NCBI GenBank assembly: GCA_021186555.1
Contig: JAJKFL010000012.1
Location: 22,145,711-22,209,710 of the forward strand
Source: Reticulitermes speratus
Taxonomy: Eukaryota > Arthropoda > Insecta > Blattodea > Rhinotermitidae
Direction of reading: 5' to 3'
Length of the DNA stretch: 64,000 nucleotides
Positions 44,475 to 54,855 of this stretch are shown here, one piece after another. Position 1 is the first letter of the stretch; the number at the start of each line of letters is the position of its first letter. Made by a program: the position numbers and the translations under genes. Below the pieces are notes generated by a model. It saw only the letters and a program-made list of their open reading frames with translations. It ran no database searches and was not told where the DNA came from.

Positions 44475-45375
44475 TACAGTATTATTCAGATTATGACAAA
44501 CAATTGAATTCCTTTCACACTTACTAGAATGCATATATATCCATTTCAGCAGCCGATAATTTTAGAGTACGGGAGATTCAAATCCAAAAGTTGCCGCTGA
44601 AGGCCGGGGTTCTTTTCGCTTTAAATGTCCGTTTTCGCACGTGCTGATATTATCCGTTGTATTTCATACAATTTTAAAGCTAAAAACTTCAAATAAAAAG
44701 TATACGCTTAAGAATGAATCCATCTACCCGTTACCCAGTTTTCAAGAAAATCCGCCTATTTTTACGCAGCTTAGTTGAAGGTAATTTTTTATTTCCTTTA
44801 TTTTTCACTTTAAGCTTAATTTTCTAGAATTATTCTTTTCAAAATCTCTTGCTGTGAGTGGAGACACTGTGCTATCAAATTTGGAGCTGACTCTACATGT
44901 CATCGTATTTCCTGAGACGCTGTTTAGGTTGCAATCTTATAATGTGTTTAGTTTTCGTGCTAGTGCTGGCTTATCTGGGTGCTGAGTTCATATGCAATCA
45001 GTGGGAGGAGAAAAGAATGAATACAGACGTTCATTGCTCTGGTTAGTGCAATATGGGACCACAGGCAAATGTCCTTCATTCTGCTGTAAGTATTTCTTCA
45101 TGACTAGTTTGAATTTTAGGTTCGTGCTTATGTCTATCTTCAACTCAACAGTTCAGTCCACTGCCTGTGCTAGCAATAACATGCGATAAGCTAGGTAGTG
45201 CTGACGCTTGAATCACCATCAGAGAAATCAGACACTGGCTTATGCAGTGTAAGGGAATTCAGTGACGTGTGTGTTCCGCCAAAAACAAAGAGAAAAGAAC
45301 GAAAGTCAGGTGTCCAGAATGCAACATAGGGTTGTGTGCTACCACATGTTACTAGATATATCATACAGTAATCAG
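44475..45375. other. Intergenic DNA
   Basis: Nothing recognised. Confidence 0.45.
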
Positions 45376-45377
45376 TA

Positions 45378-45542
45378 CCAAGGAATTTCCTTGGGGGTAA
45401 AGTGCGGCCGGCGCGTAGAGCTGACAACTCTGCCTCTAGTTGTGCCGAATGTCAAAGTAAGGATGGAAGCCCAACATTCCATCCCCCTTCTGAGGATTCA
45501 TGACTTGTTATGTGAAAGCTTCACCTTAACTTTTTCTAAGTA
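45378..45542 (+). mobile_element. SINE family B 3' part
   Basis: CAAGGAATTTCCTTGGGGGT, AAAGTGCGGCCGGCGCGTAG, AGCTGACAACTCTGCCTCTA, and a tail GAAAGCTTCACCTTAACTTT. The head is missing. Confidence 0.75.
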
Positions 45543-45544
45543 AA

Positions 45545-47214
45545 ATGTAAAGAATGAAGAGCATAAATAGTAAAGACTACGTCTGCCTTGCATCTATCCG
45601 CATGTTTCAGTCCCAAAAATACTGAAAATCTGTCAGGCCAGTGTAATTTTATTTCGTTTTGTTGAAATCGAAATTTATCGATGGAATTTTTCAGAAGGGT
45701 TTATCATATAAAAATATAATAAAATCAAATTGTAAGGAAAAATAATTTCTGGGCTTGCGTATTGTAATGTCTTCAAAGCAATGCGTTATATCTACAATGG
45801 AGAAAAATTAAATATTTGTATTATTTTTCTTTTTTGTTGGAGCGAAAACATAGATTTGCATTTAAATTGGCCACGTAAGTGATCCTGCCAAGCTTATTTT
45901 AAGTTACTCTTGTTCAACACGCAATTAAAGTTTTTGTGATCCAGTATTCATACAGTATTCCTTGACGACTGAAATATTCTAGTGTTAGTGCTAATGGAGT
46001 AAACCAATCAACAGTAAACAAACAGGATCCTGATCTGGAGGTCTGGCTATTTATAGGAATATACAAAATAATTTATGTTAATGATATTATATATTTAACA
46101 GGATATATAAGAAATAAATTATGACTGCCCCGCTATGGAATTTGTATAAAAGGAATGAATAATTTTATCCCGTGGGGTAAGTAAACTAGGGTTTGGAAAA
46201 TATGTGTGAGCATGCTGGATATGTATTTAAGAATACATATTTTAAAATGTCTTTTGCTAATTTATTTTGTTCCTAGTTTTATCACGATCCTTAATTATTA
46301 TGATGGTGACATGATAGCTTACTAGTTTAATGTTCAGTAGCACCTATGTGACATGTTCGTTTCATATGTTTGAAACCTTTAGCACTGCTATAGGAGGACA
46401 AATACTTTAAATAAATCGTGCTGGTGCATTCGGCAGCATACAAATATTGAAGTGCGTGGGAACCTGCATATCGCCTCCCACAGCTGTTGACACTTGATAT
46501 CCCTGAGTTTGTATTGAATTTACAAAAGAATTATGAACTATGTAACAAAGCTTATGACTTCGGTTATTGACCTGTTTCGGCTACTTCTGTAACGTTATTC
46601 TCCCCCGTGGGAACGGCATAACAAAATAACTATTACCTGACCCCTTTGAAGCTTAGAAGTGTGTAACCAGATTCGAGATGTTTACGTTTTGTGTGTAGAG
46701 GAAGAACACTTGTTATTGTTGAGATGGGATCATCGACCCATCTGTTGAGCGGGCACTGACCGCCAAGTGAAAAGGGTTGGAAACTGACTGGATTGCTATG
46801 AACGGGAAGACAGTTGGAGTCATCTTGTATGAAGAACTACTGGAGTTGAAAATTAATCATGGTAAACCCAAAATAATTTTCTTGGCCCATATGAGTATTT
46901 TGAGACAGCTATATGCTGCCGTCAAATCTGGTTTTGCATTGACCATACAAAAATATTTTCAGAGGAATTCTCAAGCTAGTCAAGTTAGAAAATGTTCGAG
47001 GAGCATACTCTTCTGGAACCCTAAATTTTAATTCTTGAATAATATCAAGAAAATCAGTACAAATGCAAGTATTTTGAATATGCGTTTCCGCGTTTTACAC
47101 AGCTCATACTCTATCTTACAAATGTCAAGCTATCGTAAACATTTAAATTTACAATCGATCCTGTTCGATTGTTGTTTGGCCTTAGTTCGTAAATCGCAGT
47201 TATAAACAGCAATA
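45545..47214. other. Intergenic DNA
   Basis: No repeat or gene recognised. The 84-residue frame at 46777-47031 has no motif. Confidence 0.45.
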
Positions 47215-47432
47215 CCAGCGAGATAACATAAATGCTCGTAGGTCTTCCTGTGAAGTGTCCGTTATTTTTGTCTGATTTTAAGGGAAATAGGAACGTACCG
47301 ACAAATTTTCGTAATAATTCCAAGTGTGAAATTGCACGAAAATCCTTTTGCATGCAGATTGGCAGGCGGGCGGACGTGACGGGGCTAATAGTCGATTTTC
47401 GCAGCTGCTTTCCGAAAGCGCCTAAACATTGA
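47215..47432 (+). repeat. Dispersed family F copy
   Basis: GTAGGTCTTCCTGTGAAGTG, TCCGTTATTTTTGTCTGATT, then a diverged middle, GCGGGCGGACGTGACGGGGC, TAATAGTCGATTTTCGCAGC and GAAAGCGCCTAAAC. Order matches 61380-61585. Confidence 0.7.
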
Positions 47433-47499
47433 ACTAGCAGCGCGTGATGTAAATAAAGCGTAAGGAACTTGACAAATACGAAAGTACGTGTGCTAGACG

Positions 47500-47710
47500 T
47501 GAGATGTCATGTCTTCACGAAGGTGACAATGAAGACTGCTGTCGTCTCAGATGTAACACCGTGTAGTTTGGTACAAGTGCACCGATGTTTCAGGGGAACC
47601 TGATGCCTACGTCAACAGGCTACCTAGATGATTGAGGCAGCAGGATCCTCTGAAACGTGGGCACATTTCTACCAGACACTACATCATTAACATACTAGAA
47701 TACTTCTGTC
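47500..47710. repeat. Family E fold-back copy, both arms
   Basis: Left: GACTGCTGTCGTCTCAGATG, TAACACCGTGTAGTTTGGTA, CACCGATGTTTCAGGGGAAC. Right: GATTGAGGCAGCAGGATCCT, CTGAAACGTGGGCACATTTC. In the right arm GAGG pairs with CCTC before GAAACG, a hammerhead stem II layout. Confidence 0.6.
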
Positions 47711-47894
47711 TTGATGCGGTAGGCGCACGTTACGAACTACGGTAACAAAGACAGAAAGAAGCCCAGCTGATGTAAAGCGTAGCATTGCCAACTTTGCTAC
47801 ACAGAAGTGAACCTTCGACAGTCAAATGGAGAAAGGGGATCAGAACGCGATCACAAGAGACGAGACACTGGGCAGTTAAAAGCTACATTAGATT

Positions 47895-48098
47895 ATACAT
47901 GACTCAAACGTTAGTTTCAGGCCACTTACCTGGGAGTCCCTAGTCTGTTCCCAAGGCAGTCCTTGTGAAATTTGTGGTGGACAAAGTGGCACTGGGACAG
48001 GTTTGTCTCCGAATACATCAGTTTCCCCTTGTCAGTAACATTCCATGCCGTTATTCATCGCGATGCTATATAATCTTAACATTTTACAGCGTCCTGAT
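47895..48098 (+). mobile_element. SINE family D copy
   Basis: TGTTCCCAAGGCAGTCCTTG, TGAAATTTGTGGTGGACAAA, GTGGCACTGGGACAGG, TCAGTTTCCCCTTGTCAGTA align with the 34905 copy. The head is worn. A short (AC)n follows at 48101-48115. Confidence 0.7.
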
Positions 48099-48115
48099 AT
48101 AACACACACACACAC

Positions 48116-48629
48116 ATGTCATATTTAATTTAAGATACTGGGAAGGAATTGAATATCATTAAAAAAGAAAATAGGCGAGCGTAGACAGTAACATTGGATA
48201 AAAAAGATCGAAGCAGATCAAGAAAATTACGCTGAGAATAAAGAAAATCTCATCAAAGAAGGTTTGGATGTTGGAACTGGCTTAATTGCCTATACTATGG
48301 AGAGAAATTTTCTTTCACATTGGAAAATGTTGCTACCTAAACTGACTAAACTTATTTTTAAATGTGCAATACGTCCAGTTGTTGAGGTTCCATAGGCCAA
48401 TAGTACAAGTCAGTATTTTTGTGTGCTCATCAGAACGTTATTTTACCACAGAAAATGTACTCCCATTTTATTCATGATTTTGGCCTTGGCGAACTTTTGT
48501 TTCAGAACAGCTGACGCACGCAGGCAAATTAAAGCTTATGTTTAATAAAGTCTGTTACACTGTACGGCAAACAAGGTCAAAAGGTAACAGCAGAATTCAG
48601 GTTAGGAAAAAGAACTATTTAAGAATTGT
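48116..48629. other. Intergenic DNA
   Basis: Nothing recognised. Confidence 0.45.
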
Positions 48630-48860
48630 GTGGTGAGGTAGCTCAGTTTGTAGAGTAACTAGGCCACCGACCGGACAACTAAAGACGGGGGGTCCCAGTC
48701 TTGAGCGAGGCAGCGATTTTTGTCTTCTACGACCATACAGGTAGAACCTGGCGCCCAAGCAAATTCTTTTTTAAAGGATGCAGCCGCTCTCCTCCAGAGT
48801 TCACGGGGCTGAAAGGTGAAACAGACCACTCACTTTCATCTAGTGCTGAGGTTAGGTATG
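48630..48860 (+). mobile_element. SINE family B copy
   Basis: Head GGTGAGGTAGCTCAGTTTGT (box A), box B worn to GGGTCCCAGTCTTG. Body GGGGCTGAAAGGTGAAACAG, ACCACTCACTTTCATCTAGT. The 3' end is cut short after GCTGAGGTTAGG. Confidence 0.7.
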
Positions 48861-49129
48861 TGCTAGAATAATCGAAATTTAAAGTTTAGGGACTAAATTA
48901 AATACCTATTCCGTAACTGGAATAAGAAATTATTTTAAAATTGCTTAATAGAATGGATAAAAACAGACTTCCAAGATGGTCTTAAGTAAGAGCCAAGAGA
49001 TGATTATGAAATCGCAAAGGTCTTCGGGCTAATCCATGGAGATTAGTGGACGATGTAGGCAACTTTGTTGCAATTCTATGGGACTCCAGTTTCCATTGCC
49101 ATCGTGCTCGTATATTGTGGTAGAATGCG

Positions 49130-49345
49130 AGATTTTAGGTTCTCATGGCGGTGTCTTTGAAGATTCATTTCTTCTAGTACACTGCTAAATAGTTTCTGAC
49201 GTTTCGGAGAAGCTTGCTGCCTCCATTTTCAGGTTAGTCAAAGACAAACTGACAACCTTGTAGGTGGAAGCAGCAAGCTCCTCCAAACCGCCGGTAAATA
49301 TTTACCAGTAAACACGGCGTCATTTCCCGCAGATGCTGAACTTTA
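49130..49345. repeat. Family E fold-back, best two-armed copy
   Basis: Left edge ATTTTAGGTTCTCATGGCGG. Left arm TGACGTTTCGGAGAAGCTTG, CTGCCTCCATTTTCAGG. Right arm GTGGAAGCAGCAAGCTCCTC, CAAACCGCCGGTAAATATTT, then AACACGGCGTCATTTCC. The arms are inverted copies of CTGAAAA-TGGAGG-loop-CTCC-GAAACG type. Both ACGCCGTGT-type motifs are present in opposite sense. Confidence 0.7.
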
Positions 49346-49349
49346 GAAA

Positions 49350-50100
49350 TGACACAGGCGGTATGAAATTCCTTCCCACGTATGTGAACTTTCTGGCGAT
49401 AACTCTGCAGCCAGAAGCGCCGCGTGCTTTTTTGTAAGCTAGAGTAAACTATCGCAAAGGGGAAAGTCTATTTTCCATGCAAGCCGATATTCTCAACTCC
49501 CCATTTCAATTATGCCTTAAAAATCAATACCTTCCATTTTTTCCCCTCTCGCAGTTTACTCAAACACCCGTCGAACCCTTTTCTCCCTTAGCTCTAATTG
49601 TAGCATGTGATGATAATGCTGGCCCAGGACGGAATCAAGACAGCATCCCCTAATTTTGCCACGTCATTTTGAAATATAAATTTGTTCGGAGGGGACAGAG
49701 AGAAAGAATGAAGAAAGGCATCGTGATTCCCAAGATCCGATACAGCACGTATTGCACATGCGCCGCACTGCAGAATCAAAGGTGCAAACACTCAAAATAG
49801 TACCTGGTCAGACTTCCCTGTTGAAGCAAGTAGATAAAGTATCCTGTAATTCACATTAGCAAAACATATTACATCTACGCCACCTATACGCCTTTCTGGG
49901 ATATCCCGATAAAAGGGGATGTTCTCGATGGCAGGACAAGCAGTCAGGTTGCGACCTAGTGCTTTGTTACTCGTTTGGTGACAAAAATTAAAGATTAATT
50001 TCTTACGTCACAGCTTAGACGGCGTCATTCCATTTGAAAGGTCGGTCAGTGAAGTACGACACTGGCTGCTTATTGTAAAAATCGTACGGAATATATATAT
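49350..50100. other. Intergenic DNA
   Basis: Nothing recognised. Confidence 0.45.
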
Positions 50101-50104
50101 ATAA

Positions 50105-50385
50105 AAAGTAAAGTTCACCCTATAACAGGCCATGAAGGCCCAAAGGGGGAGTAGAGGTACAGCTCTACTCATTCTTGACCCCGGCGCTAGTTGGGGGTGG
50201 GTGGTCAGCACCACGCCCCGGCCGCTTTACCCCCGGGAAAGACCCGGTACCCATTGTATAGGAGGCTGGGTAGGCCCCAGGGCCGGTCTGGACGTATGCG
50301 AAAAATCTCGCCCCCACCGGGATTCGATCCCCGGACCGTCCAGCCCGTAGCGAGTCGCTATACCGACTGAGCTATCCCGGCCCCC
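50105..50385 (-). mobile_element. SINE family B, reference-quality copy
   Basis: A tRNA-derived SINE on the minus strand. The head reads GGGGGCCGGGATAGCTCAGT, CGGTATAGCGACTCGCTACG, GGCTGGACGGTC, then box B GGGGATCGAATCCCGG. The body holds GGCCCTGGGGCCTACCCAGC, CTCCTATACAATGGGTACCG, GTAAAGCGGCCGGGGCGTGG. The tail ends GTGAACTTTACTTTTTA. (TA)n lies on both sides, so the target was an AT repeat and the duplication cannot be fixed. All other B copies were compared with this one. Confidence 0.95.
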
Positions 50386-50389
50386 AATT

Positions 50390-50432
50390 ATATATATATA
50401 TATATAATATATATATATAATATATATACACT
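50390..50432. repeat. (TA)n microsatellite
   Basis: Long TA tracts with small breaks flank the SINE head; a shorter tract lies at its tail (50093-50102). Confidence 0.95.
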
Positions 50433-51484
50433 CGGAACAAAAGCGATAGTTTTTTAATGTTTATTCTGGCGGTGCATATAGTAACCACTGGGATTTAAAG
50501 GGTTAAGCACAAGACGAAAATGCAAACAAGACGAAAATATAATTGCAGCATTAAAATTAACAATCATAGCAGATGTATAGACCTCATTATATTTTAATTA
50601 AACATATATATCTATGTAAATCTTCTAACGCATTCAAGATAAGTAGACCCTACATATTTCCCTGGCAGTAAAATATTGAACATCCCATTGATTGCTGGTA
50701 CTTAAATCGTCGACACCAGAGTGATTCAGTTGAAAGGATCGCTTTGATATAAGGAAGACAATAGATGGTAACGGTTTTGATGACGATAAAAAAAGAAAAC
50801 ACTGAAGTAAAGGCTTCACTGAGAACATAAAACGGCAAGATTTTCATGTCTTTATTTGACCTGTGGTTTAAAAAAATGAAGGCAACAGGACACGAAGCAG
50901 GTTGACTCAGGTTAGCACTGGACTTGCATTCGAGAGATCGCGAGTTCTAGTGTCAGACTGTACACCAGACATCTTCATTTTATACTTACCGCAACTTCCT
51001 CTCCATTCAGTTCCAGTTCAGTATCAAATGATCACCCCATTTCATTCCACTAAAGAGGCTTGTTTATACAGTGTCGTTAAATAACCTACTGACCCTGCAG
51101 AAAATCGTTATTAGAACTGATCATGTCGACAAAAATGACGAGTTGCTGATCAATCCGACAGTTACACGGTCGTTTTCGAATTCCTCATAATAAGACATTT
51201 ACGTGTAATGTGCCTGTCCAGTAGTGCTGATGTTCCCGGGTCTGTCCTTGGGGGTTCGGTCATCCTAACTTCTTTCTTCGGGGAAAGAAAACACTTCAGA
51301 TTGTCGAATTACAAGGAGCAGAATCCATATGTGTAACTGACAATCCCTCACACAACCAACGAATTTCCCGACTTTTAAAACTCATCAGTCATTGCCATGT
51401 CCCCTTCCCGATCCTATCCTGGGTGGTACAAATCCAAACCCAAATACCCTAGCCTACTTAATATACATGTGAACATAATCCTCC
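50433..51484. other. Intergenic DNA
   Basis: No gene or repeat recognised. Confidence 0.45.
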
Positions 51485-51486
51485 GG

Positions 51487-51808
51487 GAGCCGGAATATTT
51501 CAGTCAGTATGATGACTAGGACACAGTCTGGACGACCGAGAAAGCGGGTTTCGATTTCCGGTAGGAGCAAGCGATTTATTTTTCTCCAAAGCGTCTAGAC
51601 TGGCCTGGGCTCACCCAGTTTCATATCTAATGGGTAGTGAGGCTCCTTTCCCTGAAGGTAAGACGGCTGGCGCGTGAGGCTGACCACTCACCTCCACCTA
51701 ATTCTGAGATTAACCTTGCATTCTTAAGAATGCGTGAAGTCAACCTCACCTATTCCATGTGCCTTTGATGCGTGCACACGGACACTTTTATTTCACCTTT
51801 ACCTTGTC
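51487..51808 (+). mobile_element. SINE family B copy, near full length
   Basis: Head GAGCCGGAATATTTCAGTCA, GGACACAGTCTGGACGACCG, box B GGGTTTCGATTTCC. Body CTGGGCTCACCCAGTTTCAT, GACGGCTGGCGCGTGAGGCT, GACCACTCACCTCCACC. Tail GCACACGGACACTTTTATTT, CACCTTTACCTT. A 14-bp stutter AACCTTGCATTCTTAAGAAT lies in the 3' half. Confidence 0.85.
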
Positions 51809-52303
51809 AAGAAGAGCAGACGATATGCATTACTATAATCTTTAACAAGCTGTAGTCACGTGTGAATATATTTGCATAACAAGAAGACATAAAATCCTTG
51901 GAAATATTTTCCTAAGGTCATTTCCTCATCGTAACCAGAGCTCTTTCTTCTGTCACCCTCCAGATCTGTCGCCATGGCGAGCAACTCATCGGCCAGGTTA
52001 CCTTGGTGATTGCCGATGTTATTGACTTGGCTGCTGTTGACGCAGTGGGCTACGTATTACAGAATAAAGCAGCTTACCGCATTCTAAGAAAAACAGGTTT
52101 TATCATCATCATTTTTCTCTTGACAATAATTTATATCTGTATGTTGTGTATATCGAAGGTCGATATATAAGAAACTTTGATATTGACATAGACGTAATTG
52201 TCTCGTTATGAAACTCCTACATATTTCATTTTTTGGGTTTCCATTTTCCTGACAGTCACAAAAAAGTATGTGATATTCCGATAGTCACTAATTTAGACTA
52301 AAT
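51809..52303. other. Intergenic DNA upstream of the PLE
   Basis: No gene recognised. A short CACCCTCCAGATCTGTCGCC stretch is GC-richer than its surroundings but has no exon signal I can support. Confidence 0.45.
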
Positions 52304-52315
52304 ATCTAAAATATT
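52304..52315. repeat. PLE target-site duplication, left
   Basis: ATCTAAAATATT, identical to 54856-54867 on the other side of the element. Confidence 0.8.
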
Positions 52316-52374
52316 ATATACCTAAACCAACAATTATTGCACTATTTATTTATATATGTATTGTACCCTACATA
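52313..52374 (-). repeat. 62-bp inverted copy of the PLE 3' end
   Basis: This is the exact reverse complement of 54759-54820. Its inner edge corresponds to the stem III region of the hammerhead motif in the 3' copy, a few bases before the expected cleavage site. Inverted terminal copies are known from Penelope. Confidence 0.95.
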
Positions 52375-53458
52375 CATCATGAAGCAGATAAACACAAAAC
52401 TAAAGCAGAACAACCTCATCGTTACTAAAGCAGACAAAGGAAACACTATAGTCATCATACATAGAGATGAATACATCCACAAGGTTGAAACTTTCCTGGA
52501 TGACAACCAATTCACACAATTACAAAAAGACCCCACAACACAATACCAGAAAAAAATCCAGCAAGCCACAAACGGATCCAACATGATAATAAACAAACTA
52601 CAGAAACAGCACTTAACACAAATAAAGCCCCAACCACCCACCCTAAAGGTCCAAATCAAAATTCATAAAGACAAGGAGCCCATCAGACCAGTAATAAACA
52701 ACATTTACGCCCCATCATATAAGATAGCCAAATTCCTAAATAGATGGCTCACTGACACACTCCAATTACCCCACACATACACAACCCACAGTTCAACAAA
52801 CCTGGCACACCAGCTTGACTGTTTTCCAACAGTAGAATCAGACAGACTCATTTCCTACGACATTAAGGACCTCTACGTGAACATACCCCTGGAAGAAACG
52901 ATAAACATCACCAAAATTCTGCTTAAGGACAAAAATGTAAACACCACCACTGCAAACCAAGCATGCACATTACTAACCACCATACTACAACAAAATTATT
53001 TCCAGTTCAATAACAAATTCTACCAACCGAGCAAGGGGGTAGCAATGGGGTCACCCATCTCAGGCCTTATGGCAGAAATCTTCCTCCAACACTTAGAAAA
53101 CAGCCTGATCAAGAACATCTTGGACAGTAAAAAGATCCGCCTGTATAATAGGTATGTTGATGACATACTTATGATATACGATAATACCAAGACCAACCCC
53201 ACAGACATAACCCGCTACATGAACAGCATCCACAACGCCCTGCAATTCAAGGCAACACTGGAAGGGGACAACACCATAAGCTTCCTGGACCTCTCAATCC
53301 ACAGACAAAAAAACAAATTAACCTTAGATATCTACAGGAAACCGACAACAACCGACATAACCATACACCATGCCTCCAACACCCAACAGAACACAAAATG
53401 GCGGCTTACAGGTACCTCCTCAATAGAATGCACCGGATGCCTCTCACACAAGAATTAA
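52337..53458 (+). CDS. PLE reverse transcriptase, N-terminally truncated
   Basis: The enzyme copies element RNA into DNA at a nicked target. Within the 373-residue frame, TKADKGNTIVI (30-40) is the PLE entry block. KIHK (108-111) and RPVINN (117-122) follow, then SYDIKDLYVNIP (173-184, motif A with D175), GVAMGSPISGLMAEIFL (234-250, motif B), RYVDDILMI (272-280, motif C with the catalytic DD) and FLDLSIHR plus YRKPTTTD (316-340). The first 15 residues come from the inverted repeat; the ATG at 52379 is the first inside the element body. Family members carry a longer N-terminal part, absent here. All visible catalytic residues are kept. The C-terminal residues after about 350 leave the family pattern, which continues in the overlapping frame of the endonuclease half. 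Confidence 0.93.
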   Translation: MHYLFIYVLYPTYIMKQINTKLKQNNLIVTKADKGNTIVIIHRDEYIHKVETFLDDNQFTQLQKDPTTQYQKKIQQATNGSNMIINKLQKQHLTQIKPQPPTLKVQIKIHKDKEPIRPVINNIYAPSYKIAKFLNRWLTDTLQLPHTYTTHSSTNLAHQLDCFPTVESDRLISYDIKDLYVNIPLEETINITKILLKDKNVNTTTANQACTLLTTILQQNYFQFNNKFYQPSKGVAMGSPISGLMAEIFLQHLENSLIKNILDSKKIRLYNRYVDDILMIYDNTKTNPTDITRYMNSIHNALQFKATLEGDNTISFLDLSIHRQKNKLTLDIYRKPTTTDITIHHASNTQQNTKWRLTGTSSIECTGCLSHKN

Positions 53459-54135
53459 AACAAAAAGAGCTAAGCACAATTTACTGGATTGCCAACAGAA
53501 ATGGATACCCAAGACACATGGTGGACAAGCTAAACAAAACCATCATGTCCAAAATCAAAAACCAAACAGACAACACCACAACCACAACGTCCAAAGTCAA
53601 GAAATGGGCGGTCTTCGGATACTATAGCCCAAAAATCCGGCAGATTACCAACCTCTTCAAAGGCACTGATCTCAATATAGCCTTCAGCACAGTCAATAAA
53701 ACACAGACGATTTTGCAAACACAACCTCAAAACCATGACCCATACAGCCACAGTGGAATATACAGTCTCACTTGCAATACATGTAAAAAACAATACATAG
53801 GACAAACTGGCAGGTCCATAAAACAACGCTACACCGAACATATCCGCTACATCAGGAATAACGAACCAAAATCAGCTTACGCCCTACACATTCTAAACAA
53901 CAGACACGAAAGGGGCCCAATAGACCAAACAATGAACCTCATACACACGTGCAAAAAAAGCAAGAAAATGAACACCCTGGAACGGTTTTACATACAGAAA
54001 GCCCATGAAGATAATACTTTGATACCTGAACAACACGCAGGAGAAAAAAACCAACTATTCATGCTCATCACCACTACAAAACCCAAGGAACCGGACCATA
54101 AGAACAACAGCACCACAAAGGAACATAGCACCTAA
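53398..54135 (+). CDS. PLE GIY-YIG endonuclease half
   Basis: This half nicks target DNA to prime reverse transcription. In the 245-residue frame, the start (AAYRYLLNRMHRMPL) is the thumb and connector of the reverse transcriptase, not a true N-terminus. SGIYSLTCNTC (119-129) holds GIY and a CxxC pair, QYIGQTGRS (132-140) holds YIG, then R144, ALHILNNRH (162-170) with two histidines that complete the CCHH signature of the PLE enzyme, and LERFYIQ (194-200) with the glutamate expected at the metal site. The ATG shown is only the first in frame. The set of motifs is complete. Confidence 0.93.
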   Translation: MAAYRYLLNRMHRMPLTQELKQKELSTIYWIANRNGYPRHMVDKLNKTIMSKIKNQTDNTTTTTSKVKKWAVFGYYSPKIRQITNLFKGTDLNIAFSTVNKTQTILQTQPQNHDPYSHSGIYSLTCNTCKKQYIGQTGRSIKQRYTEHIRYIRNNEPKSAYALHILNNRHERGPIDQTMNLIHTCKKSKKMNTLERFYIQKAHEDNTLIPEQHAGEKNQLFMLITTTKPKEPDHKNNSTTKEHST

Positions 54136-54725
54136 AACAATACGCTGAACATAGAAAGAACATGAAATGGACCACAGAAAACAACATGCAAATCAAAGAT
54201 CCAAAAACCAATAACAAAACTACAACGCAGAAAACCACCCGAAAATAGAAAACTTAGGTCACAAAAACTAAACAACACAAGAAACGACAACAATAACGCA
54301 CAACCCTTGTATGACCACAGCACGAAAACAACTTAGAATCACCACAAACCGCAGACACCAAAACACCTCGTAACGAAAACCACGAAAAATACAATCCATA
54401 GAATGATCTTGGCACACTGCAGCATCAAGACGGCAGTGACAAGATGGCGGACAATCTGCATACAAACTAAAGAAAAAGGACCGGAAAAACACCGAAAACT
54501 ACGGACATGTTCCAGAAGAGACCACATCTACATGTTCCAAAAAAGGACCAAAAAAACGTCAAACCGAAAACGTGCAAAAACCCACATACATAAGTGCATC
54601 TGTGTACATAGTGAACAATATAGGACCTAGACAGTGAGACAAAGCACAGTGCCTAGTTATTAAGAAACCAATAGGAATCAAAGACAATGTAGTGAGAGAT
54701 ACAGTTAGTGGACGCTTCAAGAGAA
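54136..54725 (+). other. PLE 3' untranslated region
   Basis: A+C-rich sequence between the endonuclease stop and the hammerhead core. No second frame with known motifs is seen. Confidence 0.8.
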
Positions 54726-54768
54726 ACCCCTGATGATGGCTAAAGCACAGCCGAAACATATGTAGGGT
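54726..54768 (+). ncRNA. Hammerhead ribozyme of the PLE
   Basis: All conserved parts are present in order: stem I ACCC (54726-54729), CTGATGA (54730-54736), stem II GGCT (54738-54741) and AGCC (54749-54752) around a 7-base loop, GAAA (54753-54756), a very short stem III CATATG (54757-54762), the TA cleavage dinucleotide (54763-54764), and GGGT (54765-54768) closing stem I. Minimal hammerheads with a tiny stem III are known from the terminal repeats of Penelope-like elements. Cleavage would fall just after 54764. Activity is not shown by sequence alone. Confidence 0.88.
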
Positions 54769-54820
54769 ACAATACATATATAAATAAATAGTGCAATAAT
54801 TGTTGGTTTAGGTATATAAT
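54759..54820 (+). repeat. PLE 3' terminal repeat
   Basis: It contains GTAGGGTACAATACATATAT and GCAATAATTGTTGGTTTAGG, and is mirrored exactly at 52313-52374. Confidence 0.95.
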
Positions 54821-54855
54821 TATCTCAAACATGCACGGTATGTACAACTTTAAAG

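Larger units (their letters stand above)
52316..54855 (+). mobile_element. Penelope-like element, 5'-truncated
   Basis: A retroelement coding for a telomerase-related reverse transcriptase and a GIY-YIG endonuclease, the two marks of Penelope-like elements. Order: inverted copy of its own 3' end (52313-52374), reverse transcriptase, endonuclease, 3' untranslated part with a hammerhead core (54726-54768), 3' repeat (54759-54820), tail of about 35 nt (54821-54855). ATCTAAAATATT flanks it at 52304-52315 and 54856-54867. The reading frame lacks the N-terminal part expected before the TKADKG block, and the two protein halves lie in different frames, so it looks broken in about two ways. The sense strand is markedly rich in A and C, unlike its surroundings. 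Confidence 0.95.

Noticed and set aside
50318-50385. tRNA-like sequence with good A and B boxes
   Set aside because: It continues into the SINE B body with no mature tRNA 3' end, and the same head recurs in many copies.
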